Positions 1 through 13,059 of a DNA stretch of 64,000 bases are shown one piece after another; position 1 is the first letter of the stretch; each line of letters starts with the position of its first letter. The notes beneath the pieces were generated by a model. It searched no databases. It was not told the origin of the DNA and was given only the letters and a program-made list of their open reading frames with translations. The DNA is taken from NCBI GenBank assembly GCA_036245525.1, contig BTPG01000005.1, positions 182,642,245-182,706,244 of the forward strand, written 5' to 3'. The position numbers and the translations under genes were made by a program. The DNA is from Semisulcospira habei (taxonomy: Eukaryota; Mollusca; Gastropoda; Semisulcospiridae).

Positions 1-187
1 GTGTTTCCGGTGATTCCATTGACGTCGCATTTGTTTTGCTCGTTAGTATGCATAAAGTGCATGCATGACTATATTGTTCAAATCTTCTTCGACTTCCTGA
101 AGCATGCATAATTAACGAAAGAGACAAATGGTTGCAATTTCGTGCTTGTTTATTTAACGAATGGTTATAACGGTGGCTATTTATTGT

Positions 188-403
188 TTAACTCACTGTG
201 GCCAGGGGTACGAAATACCCACATTTTGGAGTTATCCTATCAGGACTGCATTACAATTCAGGAGACAGATCGACCATGATAGCTCAAGGGTGATGGCAGA
301 ATAGCTTGGCGCCTATAGGCGCCAAGCTATTCTGCCACCACTCTTGAACTATCATGGTCGAGCCATATCTTGCTGTGGTGTGTCCCCGGGCAGAATGAGT
401 TAA
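188..403. mobile_element. Family A palindromic TTAA element (hairpin 268-362)
   Basis: It is bounded by TTAACTCA and GAGTTAA. The central hairpin has about 45-bp arms around GGCGCC. Both arms carry GGCAGAATAG/CTATTCTGCC where most copies have GCCAGAATAG/CTATTCTGGC. Confidence 0.85.
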
Positions 404-464
404 AAGTATCAAATCTAATTAATAAACGGACAAGAATTAACGGATAACGGTTGTACATATGTCA

Positions 465-561
465 GCGCGCGCGCGTACGCACGCACGCACACACGTACAT
501 ACGCACACACGCACGCATGCATGCACACGCACGCACGCGCGCGCACGCACGCACGCACACG

Positions 562-629
<68 letters not shown>

Positions 630-640
630 TACACTTGTGG
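465..640. repeat. CA/CG microsatellite
   Basis: GCGC and CACG units, then pure CA at about 565-625. The His-Thr and Cys-Val frames over it are artefacts. Confidence 0.95.
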
Positions 641-1177
641 TCGGGCGCAAAACAAACAGTGCAAAAGAAAGTATCAGACACAGGAAAAAATTCCACTTAT
701 AACCAGATACACGTGTTAGTTAAAAAAAATAAAGAAAAATCAGATCAATGTTGCAATGACATGACATCTGAAGGTCATTCTGCGGATACAATTTCAGCAA
801 CTTGTCGGTGTTCCTGAAGATTTCGGAAGTGGCTCACTGGCGATGAAAGCACCCTTGTATAGCAAGCTGTCTTGGGGGAAAAACGATAACGCCAAACGGT
901 GACTTGAAGCACGGATTCGAATAAGCACTGAATCCAGACCCAATGTGTGGCTGCCAAGCGTGTAAAATGTAAAGAGGGTCCCAACAGACAGAGAAACACG
1001 TTTGAAACGGTGGTGCGTTGTAATGCATTGTACTTTTAAAGCGCGTTTCTTTCCTTATCGGAATTTTCCAGGAAAACGCAATGGGTTTGAAACTCTTCCA
1101 GGACACAGCTTTGCTAAACTGTTACCTCTGGTCAACGTGAGGCACATCTGCGGGGTCCTACGATGATTTCTGCACTG
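641..1177. other. Stretch without recognised gene
   Basis: 940-1085 is a diverged family M relative (GGCTGCCAAGCGTGTAAAATG, AGAGAAACACG). Nothing else named. Confidence 0.45.
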
Positions 1178-1384
1178 TTAACCCTTTTATCCCCGGGACC
1201 CTGCAGCAGGAGAGGGATTGATCATGATAATTCAAGGGTAGTGCCAGATGAGCTTGGCGCCTTCAGGCGCCAAGCTCATCTGGCACTACCCTTGAATTAT
1301 CCTGATCAACCCATCTCCTACAACTGGTGGTTAGGCAACATCTCCGAAATGTGAGAAATGGGACCTTGGGTCTGAAAGGGTTGA
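1178..1384. mobile_element. Family A2 palindromic TTAA element
   Basis: It begins TTAACCCTTTTATCCCC and ends GAAAGGGTTGA. The hairpin arms share TGATCATGATAATTCAAGGG and the GGCGCC core. The flank TTAGGCAACATCTCC is typical of this subfamily. Confidence 0.85.
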
Positions 1385-1492
1385 GGCAAAGACAGCAAGT
1401 GCGTTTTGTGACAGGCGAGGTTTTCATTGTAATGACCAGCCTGCTTTTCACAAAATCGGACTAGCCGTCTTTTGCTGTGTTCAGAATGTGTA

Positions 1493-1557
1493 CACTGGTT
1501 GTCTCCCTCGATTCGCTACCTCTGATCAGCGGTAGCGATTCCAGGGAGACAACCAGT
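1493..1557. repeat. Family G palindrome
   Basis: Arms ACTGGTTGTCTCCCTCGAT and the reverse complement around GCTACCTCTGATCAGCGGTAGC. Relatives lie at 50134-50202 and 63321-63385, and a half copy near 2003. Confidence 0.75.
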
Positions 1558-1668
1558 TTGAGAGTGGCAACATCACAGGGCACGCCCATCTACATCGGCC
1601 CGCCAGTCAACCAGTTTGAGAGTTGGCAACATCACAGGACCCGCCCATCTACATCAGCCCGCCAGTAA
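1551..1668. repeat. 62-bp tandem duplication next to family G palindrome
   Basis: CAACCAGTTTGAGAG...CCCGCCAGT appears twice in tandem, differing at a few bases. Confidence 0.7.
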
Positions 1669-1978
1669 ATAGCTCAAGTGGCGAGGAGCAAAATAGAGAG
1701 CCAAGGGAACAGCCGTTGTGGGTTCGAGTCTCCGTCCCGGCCGCGTGTCCCCGCCCCGGTAGCTAGACTCACAATCCAAGGGGAAAACGGGCCTGTTCAA
1801 TAGCATGTCCGTTGAAAGCTCCTGGCAAATCAAAGTGGCGCCTGAACTGATCGGTGTTTCAGGTCGTACTCCAAAGGCAATATAGCTGCCCTTGTCCCCC
1901 ATAACCCGCCCGTTAGGGCCGTCGATTATGACTCCCGGTGCCGTGGACGTCAAACCCCGAGCTAACCAAACCCGCACA
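1668..1978 (+). mobile_element. tRNA-derived SINE, type 1
   Basis: The head shows a box A-like TAGCTCAAGTGG and box B GGGTTCGAGTC. About 310 bp match a reverse-strand copy at 33395-33710, including GGTCGTACTCC, CCCCCATAAC and CGTGGACGT blocks. The 3' end has no long A tail. Confidence 0.75.
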
Positions 1979-2117
1979 TACCACATGCTCATCGCTATTG
2001 TCACACTGGTTGTCTCGCCGGAACCGCCACCACTGACCGACTGTAACGATCCAAATCGGCCAATCAGTGTACACAGTTGCGTGTCCCAGCGATGGACCTA
2101 ATTAATGGGATATTACC

Positions 2118-2332
2118 GAGGGGACTTGTTAACAGGCTGAGCCATATAATCACAAACCCCAACTTGGGAGTTATCCTCTGAAGACTGCATTATAGTTTAG
2201 GGGACAGATCGACCATGATAGTTCAAGGGTGTTGCAGGAATAGCTTGGCGCCTACAGGCGCCAAGCTATTCCTGCACCACCCTTGAACTATCATGGTCGA
2301 TCCGTTCATTGTTGTAGTGTGTCAGGGCTAAA
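2118..2332. mobile_element. Family A element (hairpin 2207-2302)
   Basis: The hairpin carries TGCAGGAATAGC in the left arm and GCTATTCCTGCA in the right, a paired change from the usual TGCCAGAATAGC/GCTATTCTGGCA. Outer ends are degraded. Confidence 0.75.
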
Positions 2333-2400
2333 AAAAAAAAATCAAATCGTCGTCCCTTGGGGCAGGACCGAAGTAATGTGGGTCAAGGTCGGGGGAAGTG

Positions 2401-2535
2401 TCAAGAGCACGTGCCGCACGACTTTGCGCAGTAGACTGTACTGAGCAGCTCGTTGCCGGAACAGAAGCCCTTGCCGACCCAGAATCCGCAGCTCTCGGTG
2501 TACTTAGGGTCGTCCGCGCAGAGTCCGGTGCTGGT
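2401..2535 (-). CDS. CAP gene, terminal exon with ShKT-2 and stop
   Basis: This encodes a complete ShKT domain: CADDPKYTESC, GFWVGKGFC, then VYCAKSCGTCS and a TGA stop. Cysteine spacing is C-x9-C-x8-C-x10-C-x3-C-x2-C. The acceptor is probably GGCAAG|ACC at 2536-2537, which keeps phase 0 with exon 7360-7136; an alternative AG lies 5 bp upstream. The intron before it is about 4.6 kb and holds a SINE and a LINE. ShKT domains are common in secreted animal proteins and do not by themselves imply a toxin. Confidence 0.85.
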   Translation of the reverse strand, partial: TSTGLCADDPKYTESCGFWVGKGFCSGNELLSTVYCAKSCGTCS

Positions 2536-3773
2536 CTTGCCTTCGCGGACATACGCAGTGAGGTGAATCAAAAGCATACACACAGACACAGGCGACGAGC
2601 ATGTGCGCATAAATACCAAAGAGTACACACACACGCACGTGCACGCACGCGGGCAAGCGCGCGCATGTACGTACGCACGCTCGTTTGTTGTTTTTTGTTT
2701 TTGTTTTTTTTGGCGTTATATTCATTTATTGATTCATTTATTTATTCATTCTTGTTTTCCTTTACATTTTACATAGTATATCAATCCATTCAGTGATTGG
2801 TTACTTCTTTCATTCCTTCCTTCCTTCGTTTTTAATTTCTTCATTCGGTCATTTATTCGTTCTTTCAATCATCAATCCATTCATTAATTCATTGATTCGT
2901 TCTTTCATTTATTCGTTCGATCATTCATTCATTCATTCATTCAATCTTTCATTCATTCTTTCATTCATTCATTCATTCATTCATTCATTCTTTCATTCAT
3001 TCATTCTTTCTTTCATTCTTTCATTCATTCTTTCATTCTTTCTTTCTTTCTTTCATTCGTTCTTTCCTTTCTTCTTTCATTCATTGATTCGTTCTTTCAT
3101 TTATTCGTTCGTTCGTTTATTCGTTCATTTATTCATCCACCCATTCATTCATTCATTTATTCACACTTACGTCTCAGGTTTTGGGCCAGATGCTCGGCCC
3201 GCCTGTCTGTGGTTTTTCTCTTGGGGTGAACCCTCCCTCTCCTTTCCTGACCCTTCCTCCCAGGCTGGCGGCCGTTCCTCTTCCGCTCTTCATAGCGTTG
3301 TTGTCTTCGCTAAACAAACAAAACAAAAAAAAAACCAAAAAAACGAAAGAATGTCTCACAACACAGAATCCACGGGCGGTCCGTGGCGCAGTGGTTAAGG
3401 CGCCTGCCACCAATGCTAAAGGTGCGAGGTTCGATTACGGGTTCCGGCATCGTATTTTTCTCCTCTAGTAAGTGTCACCGTTAATTCGGGCGGACTGTCG
3501 GGGGTTCTTTCTCCGGGTACTCCGGCTCTTCCTCCCCCTCCACTTTGGTATCAGTTTCAGTCCACTTAATCAAATTTCAAATACAAACGATTTTGAATTT
3601 CCAAAAACTACAGTAGCTCGCTTGAGCTTGCCCTTAGCACCACGTGAAAGTTCTGTGTTTACGTTCAGTGATGAGTGAATGCGCGTGATTCACGTGAGCG
3701 TGCTTGTTGGGTTCAGTTCGCGGCGGCGCTTTGAGCCGATTTTCAATTGGGATAAAGCGCCTATTTAATGCGC

Positions 3774-3832
<59 letters not shown>

Positions 3833-6800
3833 GCTCAGAACAGCTAGGCGACACTGTATGAGATATGGGTCTTCCTTTACAGGTCACAGGTAGGTAGTGT
3901 TCATTCCTTGACTCCATACAAAAGTCAACATTCTACTAAACAAACCAGACCAAAGAGGTGACTGCCAAGCGTGTACAATGCAAATAAGTACCCAACGGAG
4001 AAAGAAACACGATTAGAAAAGATGGGTACAACACAATTTATTAATATTTTACCCGAAATATTAATAAATTGTGTTGTACCCGTCTTTTCTAAGCGTGTTT
4101 CTTTCTCCGTTGGGTACTTGTTATCAACATTCTACTGAAATGCGAGAGACATAGGTCATCATCCTCGCTCCAAGCACTGGCACCTTATCGACTATGTCCT
4201 AGTGCGTCAGAGGGACCGCAGTGACGTCCTCCTCACCAGAGTGATGCCCAGCGCAGAGTGCCACACTGACCACCGCCTTGTTCGCTGCAAACTCAGGCTC
4301 CGCCCCAAGCTGAAACCCAAGAAAGGGGCCCCCCCCCAAGAAAAAGCTTGATGTTGCCAGCCTTCAGCGTGACGACAAGAAAGCTGCCCTTCAGGCCGAT
4401 TTACAGCGCATGCTCAAAGACACAGTTGATCCAGCAGACTCCTCGCCTGAAACACTCTGGGAACAACTGAAAACTGCTATTGTAAAATCCTCTGTGGAAG
4501 TCTTGGGCTTTGCTAGAAAGAGGAACAAAGACTGGTTTGACGAAAACGACGTAGAGATCCAGGAACTTCTAGCAAAAAAAAGAGCCGCCCACCAGGCCCA
4601 CCTAGCCCAGCCTTCCTGCCCTGTGAAGAAGTCTGCCTTCCGCCTCATCTGCAGCAGTCTCCAGCTCAAGCTTAGAGAGCTCCAGAACGAGTGGTGGTCC
4701 AGACTCGCACAGAGGACCCAGCTCTGCGCTGACAACGGTGACTACAGGGGCTTCTACGAAGCACTGAAAGCAGTGTATGGCCCTAGGCACCTGGTACAAA
4801 GTCCCCTGCGAAGTGCTGATGGACAGGCACTCCTCACAGATAATACCTCCATCTTGACCCGCTGGTCGGAATACTTTCAGGACCTCTTCGGCGCTGAACG
4901 CACTGTTCAAGAAACAGTTATCCTCCAAATCCCACACCTTCCACTAAAGGTTGAATTGGACGAACCGCCCACCGCCGAAGAGACCCTCACAGCCATCCAC
5001 CAGCTCAAGAGTGGCAAAGCAGCAGGCATTGACGGAATCCCGCCAGAGATCTGGAAACATGGAGGCCCAGCACTGCACAACAAGCTCCACGACCTCTTTC
5101 TCTGCTGCTGGGAAAAAGGAACACTACCAAAAGATCTCCGTGATGCAGTCATCATCACCCTGTACAAGAACAAAGGAGAGAAGTCTGCCTGCTCTAATTA
5201 TCGTGGAATTACCCTGCTGTCCATTGCCGGGAAAATTCTCGCAAGGTTGCTCCTGAATCGGCTGGTACCTGCCATCGCTGAAGACCACCTCCCAGAGGGC
5301 CAGTGTGGCTTCAGAGCCAACAGGAGTACCACCGACATGGTCTTTGTGCTGAGACAGCTTCAGGAGAAGTGCCGCGAGCAGAACAAAGGGCTGTACGTAA
5401 CGTTTCTCGACCTAACAAAAGCGTTTGACACTGTGAGCAGGCAAGGTATGTGGCAGATCCTGGAGCGACTAGGTTGTCCCCCAAAGTTCCTCAACATGAT
5501 CGTCCAGCTCCACGAGGACCAGCAAGGCCAGGTCAGACTAAACAGTGACCTCTCAGAACCATTCCCCATTCGTAACGGCGTGAAGCAAGGCTGCGTGCTG
5601 GCACCGACCCTCTTCACCATCTTCTTCAGCATGATGTTGAAGCAGGCCACAGTGGACCTCGACGATGACGACGCAGTGTACATCAGGTATCGTCTCGATG
5701 GCAGCCTGTTCAACCTCAGACGACTGCAGGCCCACACGAAAACCCTAGACCAACTGATTCGTGAGCTGCTCTTCGCTGATGACGCTGCCCTCGTTGCACA
5801 CACAGAGAGAGCCTTGCAGCGCATTACGTCCTGCTTCGCAGATGCTGCCCAGCTCTTTGGACTTGAGGTCAGTCTGAAAAAGACAGAGGTCCTTCATCAG
5901 CCGGCACCCAAGGAAGAGCATCGCCCTCCCCACATCACCATCGGCGAGTCCGAACTGAAGTCTGTACACCAGTTTACCTACCTTGGCTGCATCATCACGT
6001 CAGACGCCAAGCTGGACAAGGAGCTGGACAACAGGCTGGCAAAAGCGAACAGTGCTTTCGGGCGACTATTCAAGCGTGTGTGGCACAATCAACAGCTGAA
6101 AAAAGGCACCAAGATCAGCGTGTACAGAGCTGTCATCCTCACCACCCTGCTGTACGGTTCCGAGTCCTGGGCCCTCTACCGCAGCCAACTACGACTCCTC
6201 GAACGCTTTCACCAGCGCTGCCTGCGTACCATCCTGGGCATTCACTGGAGTGACTATGTCACCAACGTCGAGGTCCTTGAACAGGCTGAAACTGTGAGCA
6301 TCGAGGCTTTGCTGTTGCGGACACAGCTTCGCTGGGCGGGGCACGTCTCCAGGATGGAGGATCATCGCCTACCCAAGATCACTCTGTTCGGCGAGCTCGC
6401 CACTGGACACCGAGACAGAGGGGCACCAAAGAAGAGATACAAAGACGGTCTCAAGAAGTCACTTAGTGCCTGCCAAATCGACCACCGCCAGTGGTCTTCG
6501 CTTGCTGCGGACCGTGACACCTGGCGCTCCACCATTCACAAGGCAGCCGTCTCATTTGAGGACTCTCGCAGAGCTCACCTTAAGGACAAGCGGCTCAGAA
6601 GAAAAAACAGAGTTGTCGTAACTCAGAACCCTGACCAGACCTTCCCCTGCAGCCACTGCGGTCGAACCTGCCTGTCCCGGATTGGCCTCCGCAGCCACGA
6701 AAATGCCTGCAGACGACGTGGGCAAGCCCTATAGAATCTTCGTTCGCGAAGTCAAGCCAAGACCCGAAATATTAATAAATTGTGTTGTACCCGTCTTTTC

Positions 6801-9800
6801 TAAGCGTGTTTCTTTCTCCGTTGGGTACTTGTTATCAACATTCTACTGAAATGCGAGAGACATAGGTCATCATGAGCCTCCGCAATTGCGGGGGCTCATG
6901 AGGATCTATGCCTTTTGCTGACACCACTTTGTATCCATGTTCTATGGACCGCTGAAGCTTTGTGTTATGGAATTAACCAAGATGGATCCGCTTGTAGGCG
7001 TACACCACAAGTACACGCCAATTCAAATGAGTTGCTTAGCATCTTATTTGAATAGAAGTGTACTTATCGTGTACTCCTTGGAAGTACGCCATCTGGGGAG
7101 CACTCCCGCTAAGCTAAGAGTAATGGCACACTCACTTGGTTCCTCCTTTCTTCCCTCAGTTTTTGACGTCGAAGTTTTTCCGCTAATCTCTCGCTGTGAT
7201 TTCGTGGTCGCTGTGTCCTCTGCTGTTGAGGTGGTCGGTTGTGGGTGTTGTAAGGGTTGTGGGCATGCCGGGCGGTGGTGGCCGGCGCGGCTGTGGTGGT
7301 CAGGTCGTCTGAGTGACACTGACCGCACGTGCGAGGGCAGGCCAGGTACACCGCCTTACTCTGAGAACACAGCAGGAGACACTAAGTACTATTAACAGTG
7401 ATGGGTCAAGCAATCATGGATTCAAATATGCGCAGCTGCAAACTCGCCGTAGGCTCGTTTTCTTCGGCAAATACTGGATCCATTCGTGTTTTTGTGATAA
7501 ACAACGAACAGTTAAGCCCAATATGCATATGTTGTTTAACCCTTTTAGCCCCAAGGTCCCAGTTCTCCAATTTTGGTGGTGGTGCCTAATGACTATGTAC
7601 CAGTTGCAGGAGATGGATTGACCCTTGAATTAGCATGGTCAATCAATCTCCTGCTATAGGGACTTGGGGTTAATTGGGTAAAACGACAATAACGGGTATA
7701 AATAAGTTTGGGTGGGTCGGCATTGTGTCGAGTGAACGTCCGAACCCCACAGAAACTTAAAGAAAACTCCTTCCAGAGCTTCTGCATGGGTTTGCAATTT
7801 TCCTCGTGGCCTGGCAACAATGAAACAAAATTTTCTTGTGGCAACGCATTTAAAATTAGACCAACAAAGGACCAATAAAATTACTAACCGTACCGTTTGC
7901 GGGAGCACTCCCCAGGTAAACCAATTCCGGGAGTACGCCTCAAGTATTATTCTATTCAAATGAGATGTTTAACCCTTTTAGCCCCAAGGCCCCATTTCTC
8001 AAATTTTGGGGGTGTTGCCTAACGACTATGTACCTGCTGTAGGAGATGGATTGATCATGATAATTCAAGGGTAGTGCCAGATGAGCTTGGCGCCTGAAGG
8101 CGCCAAGCTCATCTGGCACTACCCTTGAATTATCATGATCAATCCATCTCCTGCTGCAGTGTCCCGGGGCTAAAAGGGTTAAATCGAAATGTACTTGTAG
8201 CGCACTCCCCGAGTGGGTCCATCTGAGGAGTACTCCCGCGGACGGTTGGGGGTACCTTGAGGCAGTCTCTTGTCCATGTTCGACACGAAGGCAGGCGATC
8301 ACGGCACCAGTGAGTTTCCTCCCTCAGCAGCTCCAGCGGCGACTTTGCGCGGCGCAGCTCGTCCTGCCTGCTGGACTGGTACCCTTCGTAGCGCCTCTCC
8401 TGTCCCCTGACCTCATCGTCCTGTCTTGTCTCGTCATAACGCAGAACTTCGTTCTCGTGTCTCGAGCTGTAGGTTCGTCCTGATCCGTGAGGCGTGGCTT
8501 CGTTCTCTTGTGTCGAACCGTGAACCCGTTCGCTCGCGTAGGAAGCGGCTTGGCTGTGTCGCCTGGAAGCGTCATAGGTTTGCTCCGTTCGGTGGTAATT
8601 GATCTGGTTCTCTTCTTTAGAACCGTAGGCCCGGCGTGACGCGTAGGAGGTGACCTCCTTCTGCTGCCTCGTTTCGTAGGAGGCGACTTGGTGCTGCTGT
8701 CTGGAATCGTAGTGCGTGGCATGTCTAGCGCCGTAGGACACTCGCTCCCTGTCTTGCTGAAGGACCTCGTTCTCTTGCCTCGTGGCGTGGGCTCGTGCCG
8801 TCTCGTGCCGCCTGAACTCTGCAAGTTGCTGACTCTGCCCAAAGAGAGATAAGCCGTAAGGTAAAACGAAAGGTAAAGTAAGGTAAGGTAAGGCGTTACA
8901 TTTTCAGGTTACCCCCCCCCCCCCCCCCACTTCCCCGCCACTGTAAGTACATTGTTTGTTTCTGAAATCTCGGTTCATTCAACGACCAAAAGCCAACACC
9001 GTCCGAGTAACGTGGATACAAATTGGTCTCAGCAAGAGGCATAGATCCTCGTGAGCCCCCGCAGTCGCGGGGGCTTACGAGGATCTATGCCTCTGGCAGA
9101 GGGATCATGCTCACTTTTTTTCTCGGCAGTGAAGGTGTTAGAACCCGAATATGTAATGCCTTGCCTTACCTTTTATAAAATAGACATATAGACAGAAATG
9201 AAATACATACTTTTCTTTTCACGGAGGCAAAAAGTAATCCTAAAAATATTTGAAAATGGATTAAAACCTGAAAATGTAATACATTGTGTTGCACTTGTTC
9301 TTTTTTAAGCGTGTTTCTTTCTTCGGATTTTATCTTTTCATTGTTCGAACTTTGGCAGTCACCTTTCTGTGGTGTGGATTCGGTATGTAAAAATCGTCAT
9401 GATATCGCATTAAAAAAGAGAAAAATAGAAATAACATAAAGATGCAATTTTCTTTCTATTCACCTGTTCATGCTGATAATGGTGAAGTTGATAGCTGGAT
9501 CTGACGTCACCCCCGCCATTGTCGTGACGTAGCTCTGCCTGCCGGTGCCAGGAAGTGTGGGAACCCTGGTGCTGCTGACTGGAGTGTTCATTCTGGTAGG
9601 ACCAGTTCCATTTGACGTGACTCTTGGATTCTAAGGAGTAAGCCGAGCATATCTATAGCAGAACACCTTGCTAAATGGCTCGCGCTGGATTAGGTTCACT
9701 CAAGCAACTGGCCCACGAGGAGTGCAGTCGAGCGCTCGTGGCCAGACTTGAAAAACGCCGATTGTATTATGAATTTCACCCGTGAAAAGAAAAAAAACTT

Positions 9801-9837
9801 TCGTAGAACCATACCCTAGTTCCTGTAAATGAGGTAG

Positions 9838-9870
<33 letters not shown>

Positions 9871-9925
9871 CGTGCGTGCGTGCGTGTGTGTATGTGTGTG
9901 TGTGCGTGCGTGCGTGCGCGCGTGC

Positions 9926-10017
<92 letters not shown>

Positions 10018-13000
10018 TGGGAGGGGGGATCATCAAAAACTTAGTTTCCGTAAAGCAATCTTCCCATGAAAAATTGATAGCATGTTTTTGACGCGCCTCA
10101 ACCCCTTCTCTGCCACCGTACGCATATTTTGTTTCTGCAATATTTCTTCATTCAATGACCAAAAGCTCAAACCTTTCGAGGACCATGGGGGCCTATACAA
10201 CGTGATCTTAGCTAGAGGCATAGATCCTCATGATGATTTATGCCTATGGTCTGGATTGATTTATGCCTATGGCATTTGGAGTTTGTTCACTTGTTCTCGG
10301 CAATGAGGGGGTTAAGTCGTTCATGTATCCCATACACCGGCTTGACAACGGGCATACCGTGTCATAATCCCCTGCAGCCGCAGACCAAGATATGCTCCGC
10401 CATCATTGACTTTGCTTAATCCTTTCTGCCTCACATTGAAAACGTTATTTTATCTTAACCTTTTGGCTGTTACGGACGATACCGTTCGGGGGTGGGGGGG
10501 GGGGCCTGGGGGGAGGGGGGCGGGGGGGGGGGAGGGGAGGGGAACCGCGTAGTTACACAGACCCGTATTTACACAGAGCCGCAGTTACACAGAGCCGTAT
10601 TTACACAGAGCCGCAGTTACACAGAGCCGTCCTTACACAGAGCCGTAGTTATACAGAGCCGTATTTACACAGAGCCGTAGTTACACAGAGCCGTATTTAC
10701 ACACAGCTGTAGTTACACAGAGCCGTATTTACACAGAGCCGTAGTTATACAGAGCCGTAGTTACACAAAGCCGTCGTTACACAGAGCCGTACTTACACAG
10801 AGCCGTAGTTACACAGAGCTGTATTCAGTACACAGAGCCGTCGTTACACAGAGCCGTATTTACACAGAGCCGTAGTTACACAGAGCCGTATTTACACAGA
10901 GCCGTAGTTACACAGAGCCGTATTTACACAGAGCCGTAGTTACACAGAGCCGTAGTTATACAGTCGTAGTTACACAGAGCCGTATTTACACAGAGCCGTA
11001 GTTACACAGAGCCGTAGTTACACAGAGCCGTATTTATGCGTCTTTTCCGGCGAACGATATCGTCCGTAGCAGACAAGGGGTTAACTCATTCAAGACGCGC
11101 CGCCTACGGATACGTGGCGGTTCGCCGCGTATCCGTAGGCGGCACGTCTCGAATGAGTTAATGTATCGACTTTTGGTGTAGGACAAAAAGAGGTTATAAG
11201 CATATGCACAATTAACTTTCAGCCATTCTGAACTGTGAAGCACTTACACAAGCGGCAGGCGGCCGTATAGCATAGTATCGGGTGGTGAGACGTGTCAGAG
11301 ATAAACTAATCTAAATCTATCTCTTCACGGTCGTATGACATGGGCAACAGAAAACAGGGCGCTGGGAGGTGAGAAGAAACGGCGCGCCCATTCTGCTATT
11401 TTTGTTTGCGCACTTGTGCGTGTCCACAGTTGTAGATGTGTTTGTTTGTGTGTGTGCGTGTGTGTTGTGTGTGTGTGTGTGTGTTTGTGCGTGCGTGCGT
11501 GCGTATGTGTGTGTGTGTGCGTGCGTGCGTGAATGTGTGTGTGTGTGTGAATGTGTGTATGAGTGTGTGTGTGTATGTGTGTGTGTGAGTGTGAGTGTGA
11601 TGTGTGCGCGTGCGCCTGCGTTTGTGTCTGCGCGCACGTGTGTGTGTGTGTGGGCCGACTCGTTCTCAAGATTAGACATATGCCCTGGTTTGTGTCTCTG
11701 AACCTTACGGCTCCAGTTAAACAGCGTCGATCTAGCGCCAATATCATTTTGCCGCCTTACACAGGTAACCGTGACAAATATCTCTAATCCGTTTAAAGCC
11801 CTACACTGATAACCGTGACTAAAAGCTCTCAATAAATGGTAAGCTTTAGCTTGATTACTCTGAATAATCTTCGCCGTTTGGTGCTTGCGTTAACGATGCA
11901 ATTACAACTGTTTAAACCACCTCTCAGTCCTTTGAAGACTGGTCGTCAGACATCTTACTCGCTTTACGATCAAACACATAAATACGGGATGCAAGAGGTG
12001 TAGCCCTACCTGAGCCCCCGCGATAGCGAGGGCTCAGGTAGGGGTATACCTCTTGCAAAGGTTAGAAGATGCCCCGAGAGTGAAGGAACTAAGGCATCCT
12101 ACAAGTAGCCATCTGAGCAGGCGCTGCGGTAGTAAATGTGGCAAAGCTGAAAATGGAACGCCGAAAATAGCATCTAGGCGAAATGGCTTTCTTTTGATTT
12201 ACAAGTCTGGCGTCTTGCGAGAGCCTGGAGTGTCGACAGGAAAATGGAAAAAGAAGCGAGAACGATATCTTGGGAACTGTTATTATTTTTGCCCGGAAAG
12301 CAGTTTTCTTGAGGGTCTCAAGCAACGCGTGAGTGTAAACTGCGGGGATCTATATCAAAAGTATATAAACGATATGCGTGTAACTGTCAGGAAAGGCTGT
12401 GGGCGGGGGGTGTTCAGCGAACAATGACATAATTATGTTAACGGACATTCATATAGCGCTTAATCTTAACTCAATCAAGACCTCTCCCCCCCCCCCTTCC
12501 CCAGCATCAATAGCTGCGGAAGTGTCGTACAGCTTTGCCGCCGGCGACCTCTATACAACACTTTAAAAGCTATTCAGTGATGTGGGGGGAGGGGGGGGGG
12601 GGCTTGAATAAGTTACAAAAGTTCTGTGCGCAGTACAATCGTTACAAAATGCGAGTACAAGCAAGAACACAATGCCACCATTACAAGGTGCAAACAAAAA
12701 CCGACTACAATGCACAGAAAACAAATATCATTGCAACAAACTAATAAACTTATATGCACGTCACAAATCACCTTCTTCACAGGCGAGGGGTGTAAACGGT
12801 TAACTCGTGACAAGTGATTGTCATATTTTGGTCTTTCGTGACAAGTGACTAAACGTATTCGTAATCCGTGATTTGTGAAAAACGTGAAATATTCGTGATG
12901 GCTCGAATTGCAGTATTCGTGTTTGGAATTGACAACACGAATGATTCGCTTAACCGTCAAGGTAGCCCTCCCATCCCCACCCTGTCTACAGTCTGTGCGT

Positions 13001-13025
13001 TCGTGTGTGCGTGCGTGCTTGCTTT

Positions 13026-13059
<34 letters not shown>

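Noticed and set aside
451..719. Overlapping His-Thr and Cys-Val open frames, as also at 9776-10091, 11317-11832, 18527-18913, 21889-22245, 44018-44401 and 52645-53149
   Set aside because: They are translations of CA/GT microsatellites; frames are open on both strands and show no domain.
2793..3398. 201-codon frame rich in Ser, Phe and Ile
   Set aside because: It runs through a TTCA/TTCT repeat into a SINE head; repeat artefact.
3373..3450. Possible tRNA gene
   Set aside because: Boxes A and B are present, but the acceptor stem is not convincing and the sequence continues into a SINE body with an ATT tail.
11991..12056. Hairpins as transcription terminators
   Set aside because: Stem-loops resemble bacterial terminators, but they lack U tracts, recur as mobile repeats, and the DNA is eukaryotic.
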